A stretch of DNA of 64,000 nucleotides, from NCBI GenBank assembly GCA_914767715.1, contig OU612068.1, positions 16,184,001 to 16,248,000 on the forward strand. Direction: 5' to 3'. The position numbers and the translations under genes are program-made. Numbering within the stretch: position 1 is the first letter of the stretch; the number at the start of each line of letters is the position of its first letter. Under the pieces are notes generated by a model. The model was not told the origin of the DNA, ran no database searches, and saw only the letters and a list, made by a program, of their open reading frames with translations. This stretch comes from Membranipora membranacea. Its lineage: Eukaryota; Bryozoa; Gymnolaemata; Cheilostomatida; Membraniporidae. This document shows positions 39,401-54,400 of the stretch, one piece after another.

Positions 39401-42400
39401 AGAACAAGTTCAATCCAATTGTCTGCATTTCAGTTGCTCCCTTCCACTGACCAGTGGATTGAGAGCAACTCCAAATACAGGAAAATGGACCAAACTTGGT
39501 CTAAGATTTTACCTACTCAGAGCATCCAGTATAAGATCATCTCTGAGTGTTATGCCAGGCTTTCGAAAAATTGTATCAGTGAGGGACTGCAGATTCTCCA
39601 TAGGCTGTTTCTTCAGAGCTTTACCATAGAGAGGAGAAGTGGTCAGATCAACTAGTCGCAAAATCTCACATCTTCCCTGTAAAATATGCTTCATAATGTT
39701 ATACGGATATCCCCTAAATGGAATTTCCTTCATAACTTATTCATGAGGAAAGATAGTTGGTCAGTTGGTTGGTAGGAGAATATCCAACACTTTTATGAGT
39801 CACAACGTCTGACCGAGAAAATGAATAATATGACAGAAAATTTTGACACGATTGGATATTGCTTTAGAGATACAATTTGATTTAATATATATACTTGGCA
39901 ACCATTTAATCATTGAAAGCAATATTCCAAACCCATATGTGAAATTAAATTGATATTGAATAGGCACGAGGATAGAACAAATACTAAACATTGAAACATT
40001 TTGATAACCCTTCATCCCACTTCATTCCATATCTGACAGGTTCCCACCATACAGATATCATGTATGTAGGTGTTGAAGATCTTTCGGAGAAATGATAGGG
40101 GAGACGAAATTCCTTGAGGGTGTAAAGTAACACCAGTGTGGGTATTGTAAACACTTTCTGAGTCCCCAGTCCCAAGCGTTTTAATGAAATAAATAGCAAA
40201 TGGAAGTCCAAAATGAACTGATTATGGCATGGAATGTTCAATTTTAGCTTTTTCAGGCCACTCTATTCAGCATTCAGGGGAGGCAGGGATGCTCTGCCTC
40301 CCCTAGAACTACGGGCCTGATGTATCTAGGTGCTGTTTTCATCATAAAATATTTGATTACTACCTCATCTGTCATGATTATAGGCATGATGCAGCAAGTT
40401 AAGCTGGAAAAAAGCGGACGTTTCCTTATTCAATACTCATCACTTGACTGGGAACAAAACGTAACATTCAGCTTAACACGGCATTATAAATTTATAAATT
40501 GTGTTGGGACACCCTGGGTAAAATTGCTGTCAGTTGTTGGTATTCACTTGTAGGAAATTGCATTGATGACGCCCAACCAAGTTATTTCAACGCATAACCA
40601 GCTATTTCACAGGTGACCAATTTTACAATATTCACCTAATTCCATGGTATTACAGTGAATAATATGCATTGTCAAACATAATCCATGCCCAGCCCAAATA
40701 TATAAATATATGCAAGGAAAGCCGATTTACTTTCCGTTTTGCACGGACATTAAATAAAGGAGACTATTATCTGGAACTGCATGTGTAGATAATTGAATAG
40801 GACCCAGCCATAAACACACAATATCTTAGCAATGTCAGCATTTCAGAAAACAAACTAGGCACTCGAGACAAATTGATTACCTAGTCCCGTTTCCGCAAAT
40901 TGTTTTTACTTTCTCATTTTAAGGCAATTACAGTCAAACTACCTGTCAACAGTGTCCTTATTTGAGATTATGGGCTTATTACAGCTGCCCAAAAAATAAT
41001 AGGTCTGTGGAAAGCTGTGTCTATTACTTTGGTGGCCATGCAAGAGAGCGCCCATATTTAGAATTCACCCGTCCATTATATAAAAATCCAAAACCCTTGT
41101 TTTAAAAAAACACGTTTTGGTGCAGTGCGCTTACATCATTTCTCCATCATAACATCAATTTACTGCAAGTGAGGTATCGGGATCTTCCAGGGTACGACAG
41201 ACAATTTTGCATATAAAAGCAAACTGGACAAGGAACCAGCATATCTGGCTGATTGTGTTGAGGTACTACCAGTTTAATACAGTATATAGAATAAAACCTT
41301 GCAAGGTGTTAAAATATAGCAGGATAAGCTTTTCCTGAGAGTTGAACATTGTGTAAATTTGACTGTCAAATAAAAACCTACTACGCATAACAGTCCCTAA
41401 AAAAGGCTCAAACCGAATGAGTGCATTAGGGTGTGGGTGGGGGCTAATGATGAAGAATACAAACTTTTATACAGAGATATATGAAGTCATTACGTCTCGC
41501 GTCTCCCACTACCACTTTCTTGTAGCCATAATACTCGGTCACGGAAAAGTTAGACAACTCCTCAATCTGCTCATCACTCCATGACTCAAACAACTCAAAA
41601 CTCCTACAAAAATAATCAAACATCATCAGCATGAGCATGAGCATCGGGAGTAGTGGGTAGTGTTGCAGTAGTCATTGGGCACATCTCACATCAACAGTGC
41701 GAGCTGTAACATCAATGAGAAAAAATTTGAGAAAATTCGTAAGCGTAAGTTGGGATTAGGCTGATTGCAGTTTGACCTTGAAGTTAAGCGATATGTTTGT
41801 GGTTTTGGATCGGAAGGGCGTTGTCACTTTAGGATTCTCGGGCTATGTCACAATCTTCAACAGTGTCTTTTTAAGCTTGTTGATGTATAAGGGTGTAATG
41901 TAGATTAAAACAAAAAAGTTGAGTGTTTGAGAAAATTACTTTGCCACATAATGTTCGTCTTTAAATGCCATTTTTTTTAACTTGGACAGCGTCTAGTGCC
42001 CCTGGTCTTGACATCAAAAATGGAAATAATTTCAGGAAGGAATTACCTCGCCGCCAGTCACTTCTAATCAGGATTAGAGGGTGATTAGGACACTTGGTAA
42101 TACAGAAAAGTGACACAAATGTCATAATAATAACTGAACTTCTTATAAAGTTTTTTACATAACCACAAAATGGAAGGATCTGTCTAGATGAGAATCAACG
42201 GCAACTTTTGCTCTTCGGTGACTAAGGTCACGACACTCAGCGCAAGTGATGTGAATCTTCTGGAACTTTGTGCCCTTCAAACACGCCCAGAGACCAAATA
42301 TTGACAATGGGGCAATGTTGCATCAAAGATTGTGGACCAAAGAAAATTCTCTGATGAATAGCGATAACAATATAAATCAACTGCTGTTGGTTGACGTCAA

Positions 42401-45400
42401 AATGCGAGACAGAAGGTTCAGTGACCGGGCAACAACCGAGCACATACACAAACAAGTCAGTTTTGCTAACACAGCTTCTGGAACAATTCAAGGTGCCTTT
42501 TAAGGAGTTCAGATTGTATGTTTGATAACCAACTTCCAAAGCACAGCTGCGACTACAAAGGCACATTTGGAAGCTTTTACACAGCTGGGAGCTTATGACT
42601 GCCCAACTGACAAGAAACAACAAAAACCCGCTTCCGTTCCAACCCACTATTTCAATCGCAAATCCCATCAAAGACGTTGTGTAAAAACTTTGATTTTGGC
42701 CAGATTGCAAACATTTCACAACCATAATCGGCTATTACCGGTCGCCTTATTCGAGGTCTGCTAATCCAAGCCAACTTTGACATTGACGTGTGCCTAAGGA
42801 GACACTGAGAAAACCACCTGATTCTTGAGTCATTTGATCAGGAAATAACACTGAGGCATTTTGCATAAATCATAAATGATGGAATATCTGTGGGTGAAGA
42901 TGTCTTGATTGACAAGGCAGGCGTAAATAATCTGTGAGGGACAGAGGTGGACTTTTTTGTATCTCATTACCGACATTTTAACCTCTAGCTGAAATGATGA
43001 GATAATAAGTTGCAATCATGGCTTTGTTTGTTAGATAAAATAACCATGAAGAAATAATCATTTGACCGAGGGGCCCTATTGCAAAAATGGAACAATGCAT
43101 AATCCATGGGCCAACCCAGTAAGCCAGACAGTAACTTTTTGTTCATTAGCCGCCCGCCTCAAAGCAATTTAGCTTCTGACGGAAGGGTGAAGTGAAAAAA
43201 GCAACATAAAAATAACATAATGATTGATTTCACTACCTGCGCCTTATTGTGATATTAGTCATGTTCCTCGCGTCAGGTCTCAAGGGGTCTTTGAAATTGA
43301 AACTATAACTCAAAGCTGACAACTGATACAAAATTTCCGGATTCCTAACACCCTCAAAATCTATATAAAGTTTTTCTTTAGTGTCACTCCCGGCAAAATT
43401 GAATACAGTAAATATGCCCATCATTCAAACTTCATATGTATCAAATTTTGCAATATGTCAACAGTCGTAGTAATTATTGATGGATGATCTCCAAACCTAA
43501 CTTGGTGTTCTCAGCGTCCCAGCATCTATTGACAGAGTTTATCCCAGGCCAGAGAAGGGTTAATATGGATATATGCAAATATATTCATATATATATATAT
43601 TCGTTTGATGATCAAAAAATTCAAAAATTCTAATTTGGCTAGCTTTTCGCTCTCATGGCCCAACATGACACGAGACATGTGTTCAATATTCTAATTTTAT
43701 TTGCTATGTTTTCCTGATGGCAGCGATTCATCGGTAAAATTTCAGACTTGCTAACAGTACTGAACGGTATGAGGCTGCAGACATGAATTTACATTCAATT
43801 TCTGAAATCTTGCCCCACAATCTTAGTTTCCCTTGAGCATTCATCAGGAAATACCTGAATGGCTATCAATATCCATAATGAATACGGTAGGGCAAGGTGT
43901 GAACTGGCGTGGGCAGTATAAATGCAGTGGCATCTGCTTACATTATACCAGTGTAAATATCACTCAGATAAGTTCTGCTGATTTTTGAGTAGCAGAAAGT
44001 GTCTGCCTTCACTTTTTATGAGTGTATTCTTGTATGATGCGTGAAGTGGTTTGATGGCCAACGCAGATATCACCCACTTTCTTTGTACAAAACAATTATT
44101 TGTTATCTGATTTGTTGCACTGCACTTGAGCAAGACTAAGAGAGTCATGCTGAAAAGGGTGTGGTGCAGGGTTCAGGCAGGCCAGCCAGACTTCCACAGT
44201 CAGTGCTGACCGTGGTGATGGATGACTGCAGTTATTTTACGACTTAGTATAGCTAGCGTTGCATAAGGGGGCAGGTGTTATTGGTGGCATATCACAAACA
44301 CTATTATTCATGGCGCCTGTGCACAAAAGAGCAACCTGTATTTCATTTTTTTAAATGTTATTAATCTGCTTTGAGCGTGATGACCCGGGCAAGGCTGCGG
44401 CCGAATGTTTTTTTCGCAAAGACTAAAGAAGACAATTAGCTAACCGCCTCGCTCATAAAGATTCTGACTGATGTGGCTGTCCTGTTACGCCACATCAAAA
44501 GTTTAAAAATTGAAACTTAATAAACATCTGTGCGGCAAAGCAATAGTTTGGGTGTGGCTTTAACAGATTAACTTCAGTCACAGTCATAGGTCTGGAGAAG
44601 TTTTGGCACACAATAAAATTATTATATCTGTAATCAGTCGCAATGGCTTTTAAATAGTAATCAATTTAGAACATTCCAACTTGGAGTCACCTGGTACATT
44701 ACAGGAAACATGTCCATTGTGGGCAAACGCGCAGTGGGTGGGGAAAGTTACGTTGGCGAGTCGCCTCATAGACGATTTGTCACATTTCCATTGGTTAAGG
44801 TGGGATCATCATTTTTTGCTTGAAACTTTCAACAGAGCCAAATTTGCTATATCATCTAATCAATCAAAAAATGACTCACCCATTACGGTGAGGGTTCCTG
44901 CCAAACTTAGGCGGTCTTAGGTGTAATATCAACTGCCACAAAGCTTTGATGCTATAGTGTGAAAACTTGAGTCCGTTGGTATTTGGCGGCTTATCAAACC
45001 TAAATTACCTTAATCTGCAGATTTATCTGTTTATGCTTTCTGATGTACCCTGAGATGGTAAGTCACCTGATGGACGGATTTTTACACATTGTAAAACACA
45101 ACAGGTGGCAATGAATGTAGCCAGATATTTGGCAAATCAATGTTACAATACTCAGGTGGTCAAAAATTAGGATAATCATTTCTTCATTCAGATAAGGTGC
45201 CCCTGAAACAAAGTGGATCTAATTGATCCAAACCACACCATCTTCTGGTCTGGGTGCATAGATCGAGTTATAATTTTCTAATATCACACCTGATCATCTT
45301 AAGTCGCTCCCCCATTCTCGATAGGAGAAGCATCTTCAGACCAGAGGCCTCAAAGTGTGTACAGTCTATAGTCAGAAACTCACAATTCTCACAGCATATC

Positions 45401-48400
45401 ACTGTAGCCGTTCTATGGCGAGGCTCCTCTCCCATCAATGCCTGCTCCTACAAAATATAGCAGTCGCATGCTCATAATGGGTTTCTGCGTCATATTCTAA
45501 ACAGCATCCCAAAATGCAACCTGTTTGACTGCATTTCTCGAAAACTTGCATCTCCGAATACTGTGTAAAGTGGGGGTGGAGGGAAAAGTAATATCATCTA
45601 TTGACTGTTGGAGCAAGGGTAAAAAAACATCAGGCGTTGATATTCGTGAGAATCTTTTTTATGAAAATTCTAAGTTTACAGATTTGTCATGTACAATAAC
45701 AGGAACCCTGGACATGTGGGTTACTCTTCCTGAGGTAAGGTACAATAAATAACAGTTTAATTGGAGGCAAATGCATCACATAAAGCACCAAATTTAGGTT
45801 TTGTGACAGGATAATCAACATAACTCACACCCCCCTCTCATGACAATTAATGGGATGGTTAAAATGATATTATAAAATACCAGGAGTTTCATCAGCCATT
45901 TCATCTTGTCACATGGATTAAGGAGTTGACTTACAATTTTATTACACTAATCTTGCATCTTGGTTAAAAACCAGCCCAATAACAGCTACTTACGGCTTCA
46001 CCCGTTCTTAGGTTCAAACGTTAAAGCCGGTAATTCAAGCAGAAAAATCCCAGATTAAACCTATCTAAGATGCGAAGCAAATCTGCACCGACATAAATAG
46101 GAAGCACAACACATTATCCCTGATATCACTCATTAATCTTAAAGGAAGTTATATGCAGTCCTGAGCATACTAATCAACTACCAGGGCAATGAGCAACACC
46201 AGCGGTTTTTTCTTATATCAAGCATTGATTGCAAAGTTATATCAAGTACTAGATCTGCCTATAGTCTAGGACAACATTATGTAACACTGGCATCCAACGA
46301 TAAGATCCATGGTAACTAGAGACAAAGTATGACTAATCATACAGAGTGTGTCTTTAGAAAGGTTACTAAGACAAGCTGAATGCAGGTGTTTAGCGAAATA
46401 TTTTACGTAACCGAAAAACGAAAGATCTTATTTTCTATCCTCTGGTAATCATAGGGCTCCTAAGAAACCCAACATAGGGTAATGATGAAAAATTATAATG
46501 GGACTGGTTTGCAGCAGCTTCCAAATTGGCTGGGTCGGCTCGGGTAATTTGCACGATTATCTTCTTCAATGAACACTTGTAATGTTTCTTCAACATTTCA
46601 ACCCAGCTTGGCCTGCTGTTGAAGTTGGTTTGGCCTGTTCAAGATTCCCTTCCATTGACATGTACGCTGTTTAGCTCAAACAAAGCTGTATTAGCCAGTA
46701 TGCAGTGATACTCCTAACTCACAACTTTGTAATAAGACCAGAAAAACAACTTAGACACAAACCCCAAATGAGTCACCACGCTGTAGTGTTTTCAGCGATG
46801 CTCCTTTACTGTATAGCTGGTGCCCTCTAGTAGCGTATGTGATGTGTACCTTACCAGAGTATACAAAGTAATACTGATAGCCTATATCTCCTCTCCTTAT
46901 AACAACTCGATTCTTACCAAACCTACAAAATAAAGAAAATACATGTCCCATAAAAATAAAAATGATTACCCATAATGCAGTTGTGGAGAGGGTAAGTTAC
47001 ATTGACCCTTTTGGGCGAAATCATCATGATAGACTTCTCGGATTAGGAAGTGACTTCGGAGTGGGTAGCATAAAGCTCTAGGTAGCCTTTGCAGGTTGAC
47101 CATCAATATATAAATATAAATAATGTGAGAACAATTCACATGCCGATATCTCTGACAAGATCTCAATATCTAGGTTCTTATGTTCGAGTTGGACAGCGGC
47201 TATTTGACAGCGGAGACAAACTGTGGTTTTCAGACACTGAATATTATTACCCTATCTCCTCCTGCCAATATTTCAAATAACTTCTAAAAAAACCACTAAT
47301 CTGTTAATTAGGAGAATCTTGGAACATGCTCAAAAAATTACTAAGACATGAGCTCATATTATTTGAGCAATTTAGGTGATAAATGGATTCAGTATCAATA
47401 AATCAGTAATGAGCCATCGCTCAGCAATTTGTTGTCGCGCGTGTGACGGTTAAGACGGTGTTAGGAGTCGCTTGGTGCATGAGCGTGTTTCCTGTGTTGT
47501 CTACACGTATTTGGCAAAACGAAAATTTAAAAAAAAAAGATTAGAAAGTCTGCAGTCAAAAAGTGGGTTGATACTACTGAAATATTGTTATACATAATCT
47601 TAACTTTGCGTTTTTACATGAGGGTCATCGCCATCATTATAAGAACTGTAGACCTAGAGTATTTTCAGATTAACATGCCAAGCGACTAATCTGAATGATA
47701 CAGCGTCAAGCAAAAAGTGCAGGAATGTCTTTAAATTTCCAGACTACGCTCAAGTGATATGTCCTCTATCTTCAGTTAGAGACTTAATGATCTGTAGTAG
47801 ATGTAAATCCATCTTTAATTCGCCCAAAAAAACATTTACATAATCAAAGTACATCCATAATCTCCAATCCAGATGTTTGTCGTGGTATTAAAGCAGAGGT
47901 CACATGCTCCTCGTGCAAATTTCCACTAATTCTTGCCAATTAAATTACATACGAATATCAGCCTGCCACACATGATTGTCATTTCCCAAATTTGTACTAA
48001 TGATTTATGGGTGAAATCCTACTGTAATCCTTGGTCACACAATTATTTCGTATATTTGGTAGGACATGACCTAATAGCAGCAAGTTCAACCCTGTTCAAC
48101 CATTTCTTCCTCTCCATTTTTTGCCAGCGTACAAGGAAGGATTAGGATTTCATAATTTATTGCGTGTGACATTTGATTGATCAGCTTCACGATATTAAAC
48201 TTGGAGAGGATGTTTTTGGGGTCACTGATGTGCAGGGAACTGCTCACTTCGGACTAAAAAAAGCAGAGGCATACAACAAATAGCTTGTAGTTTATTACGT
48301 AGTTGCAATCAAGCTTTTATTATCGGCCATCAGCAATAGTTGGCTTCTCTGTGCCCAACCCATAAATAGTTGGACATAAATCTTAATCATTGTTGAAACC

Positions 48401-51400
48401 CCATTGACCAACAAACTCCTCTCTCGGAGTTCATTGCATTGACTATGTATGTGTATTATGTGTATTATGTATTATATGTGTACCAACTGAATATGTATGC
48501 TATCATACCAATTTCGAAGATATGACTAATTTTTTCGCAGAAATCAAACCAGTATTTATGGTAGCAATCTGCTACAGATTTTAGGGTTAAGCCGACCATA
48601 GCTATCATATAAAAGTCAGACACGGAGGCCCTTGAAAATTAGGTTAAAAACCAAAACCAGTGTCTTCTGCAAGCCCTATTAGTCGACAAGCTGCATCTAG
48701 GCCTGTCTGCATTCCACGAAAAAGGTTGAGACTTGTTCTAATAATTTTGGAAGAAAATGTTGCATCACTTTCAGACATTGGCTGCATGAGTGGTGCTCCA
48801 TAACATAACAGATTAAATAATACTAGGAATTGTACCCAAAATAAACATAAAAAGGCGGCTGTTTGAACGATAACTAGCGAAGACCTATGGTCATACAAAC
48901 TGGCAAAAAGAATTATACCATCAGTCATCCAATATCACCACCTGAGTGCTATGATTGAAGGAGAGTTAGAACAAATTCCAAGTGCCAAAAAAATTGGGTG
49001 GGCTAGGATGCGTGACTGACCGCTCGTATCGGATGTACTGACATATTGTAGTTTGGATGTGAGACGGGTATTCATTGAACTCCTTTATACTTCTCATGAT
49101 ATTCTTTATGACAAACAAATCTTTCCTCCCTCTGGTTCCTGTGATAGAAGAGGTGACATATTGACATGACAAGAACAGAGATCTGAACATGAATACAAGC
49201 AAGTGGATGATGCGAGAAGTAATTGCATTTTGATGATAGGTTATATTATAGGGGGTCACGCAATGATAAAATTACAATGATGATGAATTGAAGATATATG
49301 AGTTTGTGATTGTTATGAGAGCTCCATCCTTTATCCTCCTGGTCACTAGAAGGGAAAGCCAGGTGAGGAAAGAGTACCCTCCCCCCTCCACTGTGGATAT
49401 CACCGATAACTTCCCAATCACTCAGGTAAAACTACAATACCTAATTGACACATAATAGCCAATGATAGCCGACGCTAGCCAATGAAGTCCATGATAGCCT
49501 ATGATAGCCAATGCTAGCTATGATAGCCAATGCTACTGTCAGACCTACTCCCGCCATGCAGGCTACATGCATTGTTTTTCCCCATACTTTAGTTAGACAA
49601 TAGTGTTCAGTTCCCACAGCAATAACTTGGTACAATACTATTGTCATTCAATTCTGGCTTCCTATTACTTAAAACTTGATGGGCCATAGAGGAGTGAATT
49701 ATACCTCACTAATTACTTAATTACCTACAATTTATGTGCAAAATTATAAGAGTAACTAGAGCGCTGAGCAGAGGGTGATCTAAACACTGCTCACATTAAA
49801 TATTGTCTATAAATCAAGCCCTCTGGAAGTCATGAATCTTATCAATAATACTATAATTCCAAATCTCTCAATAAATCTATCAGATGTCTAACATGAGACA
49901 TTGAGACAGGCGCTTCAAAAAAGGAGTTCCTTAATCAGTTGCATACAGATGCATAGTGTAGGTAGTAATTTGGCAAGCTATACATTGATCTATAAAAGAA
50001 CCAGGTTAAAAATTTGGTGCTCCATTGTTTTTCAAATTCCTCGGAATTTTCAATCCTCTTTGGCGCTACACGGAACCCAGCAACGGCGATGGTTCAGGAT
50101 ACATGTCATGTGATAGATTTGAAGTAAGTCAATTTTTTTTCAAAGCGCATAACAGATGAAAGTTGCAAAACAAACAATATAACCATTGGCAACTGATATC
50201 AGTGTCAAAACAATTGAGCTCAACCACAGCAACAACATCAGCAATTTTCAGGAGTTGTCTTTGCAATCAGGCAAATTTTTTCCGATATATTGGAACAATG
50301 CACCAGAGCATAAAGTGTAGACTTTATTAACACACCTTTGCATCATCTTCAAGAGAGACCAATTTAACAGGAAGGTGCTTGCATGCAGTGTTGTCTTTCC
50401 CAAAAAAAATAAAACCTTTGAGGACGGGCCAAACGGTGCTTTTGCTCAATTGCTTGGCAATTAAAATGGAAGCGATAGGGGACTATTTTTTAAGCTGGGG
50501 CCTGTCATATGGATATCTTATTATCGTTGACCAGGTGCAATCTGCTCCCGGATTTTAATATGTTAACCAACTTATAATATGTTAACATAACATAGGTGTG
50601 GCTGGGTTGTAAAACCCACGAGGATAAGCAAGCCCTACAAGCGTGTTTGTGGGTTGGTGGCAGGCAATTGGAATTTTACGCAAAAACAGTGTCATAATTT
50701 ATGCAATGGTTGCCGGTTTTCAAATTGTGTTTTGATTTATTAACGATGACATTTAGAAAGACATTTGCCAATCCTTCAATAAAATATTGATAACTTGGTA
50801 ATTTATGGTTTCCATTTTTAGACTCTAAGTCTACCAAACGTTTATGACAAACACTTCTTTCATTTCATCAGATCACATTATAAAACACCTTTTAAGTTTT
50901 ACTACACAGGGAGAGATAAGGGCGTAAGTTTTTGACATCACAAGAACAAATCCCATTAAATTCATATTCAAAATATTTGAAAAACAAGATTAGGTGATTA
51001 AGCTGAAGACATTAAGTACAAAAAGACAGGTGCCGCAGGGCACAAAAATATGAATTATGCAAACATAAACCTCCCCTTTTGCGAAATACGCGCACGCCTT
51101 GGGCGTAATTTGGATTGTTGACCATCGCCCATTGTTTCAAAGCTCACCATCTCATTTTCATGGACGTAATTCTCAGTCTGGTTGAAAGTACTTTAGTAGG
51201 TATGGTGTCACAGTTATGACTGTCTTTAGCTCAGAATATGAATGGAAAATGAAGAATTGATCAACTTTTGGAGTTGTCTCCGCAATGATCTTTCTTCATT
51301 TTTTGCTAATAGACGCTAATTAAGTTGAGTGGAGCTCCCATATCCCCACCCAGTCCACAGATTACACAATACTCACCCACAGGTTTGAGAATACTCTGCC

Positions 51401-54400
51401 ATGCTGCAGCGTGCCATGTTGCCTCACCAAGTGCTTTATAATCAGCTGGGTTAAAACACGGTAGCTCTGCATCGCCTCTGGCTGACAACAGATTATGTGG
51501 TATATAGGCTTCAAAACTCCTCGGGTCCACTCCGCCTGTAACAGACCATACAACACCAGTTTTACCCATCAGTGCATAATTAGGCTTGTTTTGCCTTGCA
51601 AGGCATGTTCAAAATAGAATCACTACTCTTGAGAGAATGTTAAGCATTACAGCGCATATTATTTACAAACTCCTGTCTGCAAGTCTGCTTCTATAAAATT
51701 AAAAGCATTAAAGAAGAGGGGGCTTGTTTAAGGCTGTTGGCTTTGGCGAAATGATATAAGCCATTAGCATACTACAGTAATATTTTCACTAAGGTAACAG
51801 CAATAAGCATGACAAATTTGTTCACAAGGCTTGCATTTCTCATTCTTTTGCAAGCCTTAGCGCTAGCGAGCAGGAGCGCACAAATATGAAATTAAATAAT
51901 TGTGGTGGCTTTGGCAGTAAAGCCATACAGCGGTCATTGCCTTGTTGTTGTACTGTCTTGTCTACAACACAGAGAAAAAAAAGTTATTCAACTCAAATTC
52001 AAAGACATTTTTGGCTCCTTCCTACGGCTTGACAAACACATTTCAGGAAGATCAATAGGACTGACTGTCAACCTCTTCCTAGTAATTGATGACTGATGGT
52101 CCTTATGTGTGAGTGGGGACTGTCTGTCACAGGTCTCCTGTCTTCATCGCAGTTGTGATGAAAACGTGAGAAGCGGAGATGTAGCACATTTTATCTCTGC
52201 TTCACATGTCGTTTAAAATGTTTGTTTCTTTCACATTTTAGCTAAACAACATTGTCTACTTTGGAGTTGTCTTTGCACAGAAATAATATAATAATATATT
52301 TACGTTACATATTCAAGGATAATTTGCACTGACCTTCAAAAGCATACTTTCTGAGCCCAAAGCACACTTTGCACAGCATGAATACTAGCCAAGATTTACG
52401 AATGAATTTATCTATTGGCAACTCGCTGACAACATCCACTGCGAACTCGACATCCACATCCTTTTCAGAGCAGGCATGGAGCTCCTGGAATTACACAAAA
52501 ATTAAAAATTGTACATTACAAAACACATTATCGCTGTTCAATAGCACTGATGGACAGGAAATTGTGCATTCGTAAAATTTGAGTTATGCCGTTAACAATA
52601 ATTGTCTTTGGTACATTGGCAATAGCCCAACTCAAACAGGGAAGCTGACAAGACACACATGTGGCTGTAGCTCACGGGTTTGAAACATGTGTATCTTATG
52701 AAGGGGAAGGTACTAGAGCAGTAAAGACTAGAGAATAACTCAAATTCATAACACTGACCCAGACTGGTAATGTTATAAGGCTAACAAAGGACGTGATAAG
52801 TTGCAAATCTTCATACATATGTGAACAGTTGTGCAAAAATAATCTATCATCATTTTCACTTATCTTCATTCTCAAGCTTTCTTTTTTCCTTTTCCTCTTT
52901 TTTTGGCACTATTCGGAAAACATTCCGCTAATAGAATGAAATAGACTGCCAATGGAAATGTAAAATAAAAAAACACAACATTTAAATTGTGGAATTGTGC
53001 TCTCATGAGTATACTAGCTAATTCTCTATACCTGCTCTGCGGTGTCTAGTTTTCTATGTTTACTCTTTCTCAGGAGATGCCTATCTCTCATACCCTGTCT
53101 CAGATTCTCAAGGCTTCTCCTCACTGCTTCCTGTGATGCTGTGTAAGATTTTGTCCTGCAGAAAAAAATCAATATGCCGATACCATTATCAATTTTAAGC
53201 TGAAGCAATGTGAAAAAAATGACATCGCATGAAATTCAAAGAACAAGCAAGGTAGGCAGTCAGGCCTTGTTCCTATCTGCAAAATATGTATAACATCAGT
53301 GTCATTTGTCCATTTGGCCATTGGACAACTTAATGGGGTAGCAAAGAAGTATGTTCGCACAAAACTAATACACAATGATATAACTTCATATCCACAATAA
53401 TGGTGCAGTCAATTTTTTTATTCCCCTGTTACATTTTCCTGCATTTGGAGTTGATTTCCACACTGGTAAAATGTTGTTGATTGGTCAGATGTACAACTTT
53501 ACAATTCCATTTGGGTTTCAGGCAATGCTGTGCATGGTCCGTCACATGCTATAACTTGAAACACATGCTGCTATACTACACATTGATATGAATTTATGGA
53601 TCAGTGGTAAAATACATGGCATGGCTATTTGTGGAGATATGCCATCAGTGTAAAAATTTGTGTCAGTAACTGGATATAGCTAGAAATTTGGCAGCTTTTA
53701 CGTTATGCATTGATTGACTTCCCAGTAACAGCCTTTGAAAGATGGAAAATGCTGTTCAGCAACCATACCTAAACAGTCATACGCTTGCTCGGGGTCAGAT
53801 ATGTTCCCCACATCCATATAAAATATATCAGTGATACTACATTAACTTTCAGGGAAAAAAACAATTTATATTTTGCTTATTGAAAATTTAGTAGTTTTTA
53901 ATAGTTTTAATTCCATGAGCCATAAGATTTGGTCGGACCTCCCATTGATAGCTTAGTCTGTATTTAACATATCTGGTCCTCTTAATCTGTGAACATTTCA
54001 TTATTAAACATGACACGGCTATATATATAATAATATAATACTTTTATTGTCAGGCTATACAGGATTGAACTTGACACAGATTATCCTGATAATCTTATAC
54101 CTTTGAAATGATGGATTTCTTGATTGTGAAGGTTGACGGAGGAGAAGTCCTTTAGAATCAGTAATCTTATAGCTTGATCTCAATGCTTTGTTACTGGAGA
54201 TACTCTTTATGGTTTTGACAGAGGCTGAAACAAGACAGATTTTTTTTTAAATAAGCAAAGTCACACAAACAGAGACAATTTCTGACCCCTTCAGATTAGA
54301 CATATAATCATATAGAGTCAGTGTTTCTAATTAATAGTCAGGTGCTGGCGCTTACATAAATGCAAATAATTGATTATTGATAATAATTTATATCTTTATT

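Larger units (their letters stand above)
30780..41603 (-). other. Second, degenerate cyclic-nucleotide-binding domain (CNBD-B) with large insertion, exons 14-19
   Basis: Residues 605-870. SFELFESWSDEQIEELS, VVVGDARRNDFIYLCIKG and RCEILRL are the usual helix and first strands. A 130-residue insertion (exons 15-18, about 665-795) then interrupts the barrel. It resumes at GVFMKVSELSRGGWFGIKDLWG and CSLVRIPKSKLYEM. The cassette position has no Glu and no Arg-Thr-Ala-type phosphate-binding motif, so this copy probably does not bind cyclic nucleotide and may act structurally. Exon 19 also encodes the exit helices. Confidence 0.75.

Noticed and set aside
42237-42725. 162-codon minus-strand frame in the intron between exons 13 and 14 of the CNBD gene
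   Set aside because: Cys-rich random-looking translation, no fitting splice sites, and it breaks the phase of the flanking exons.
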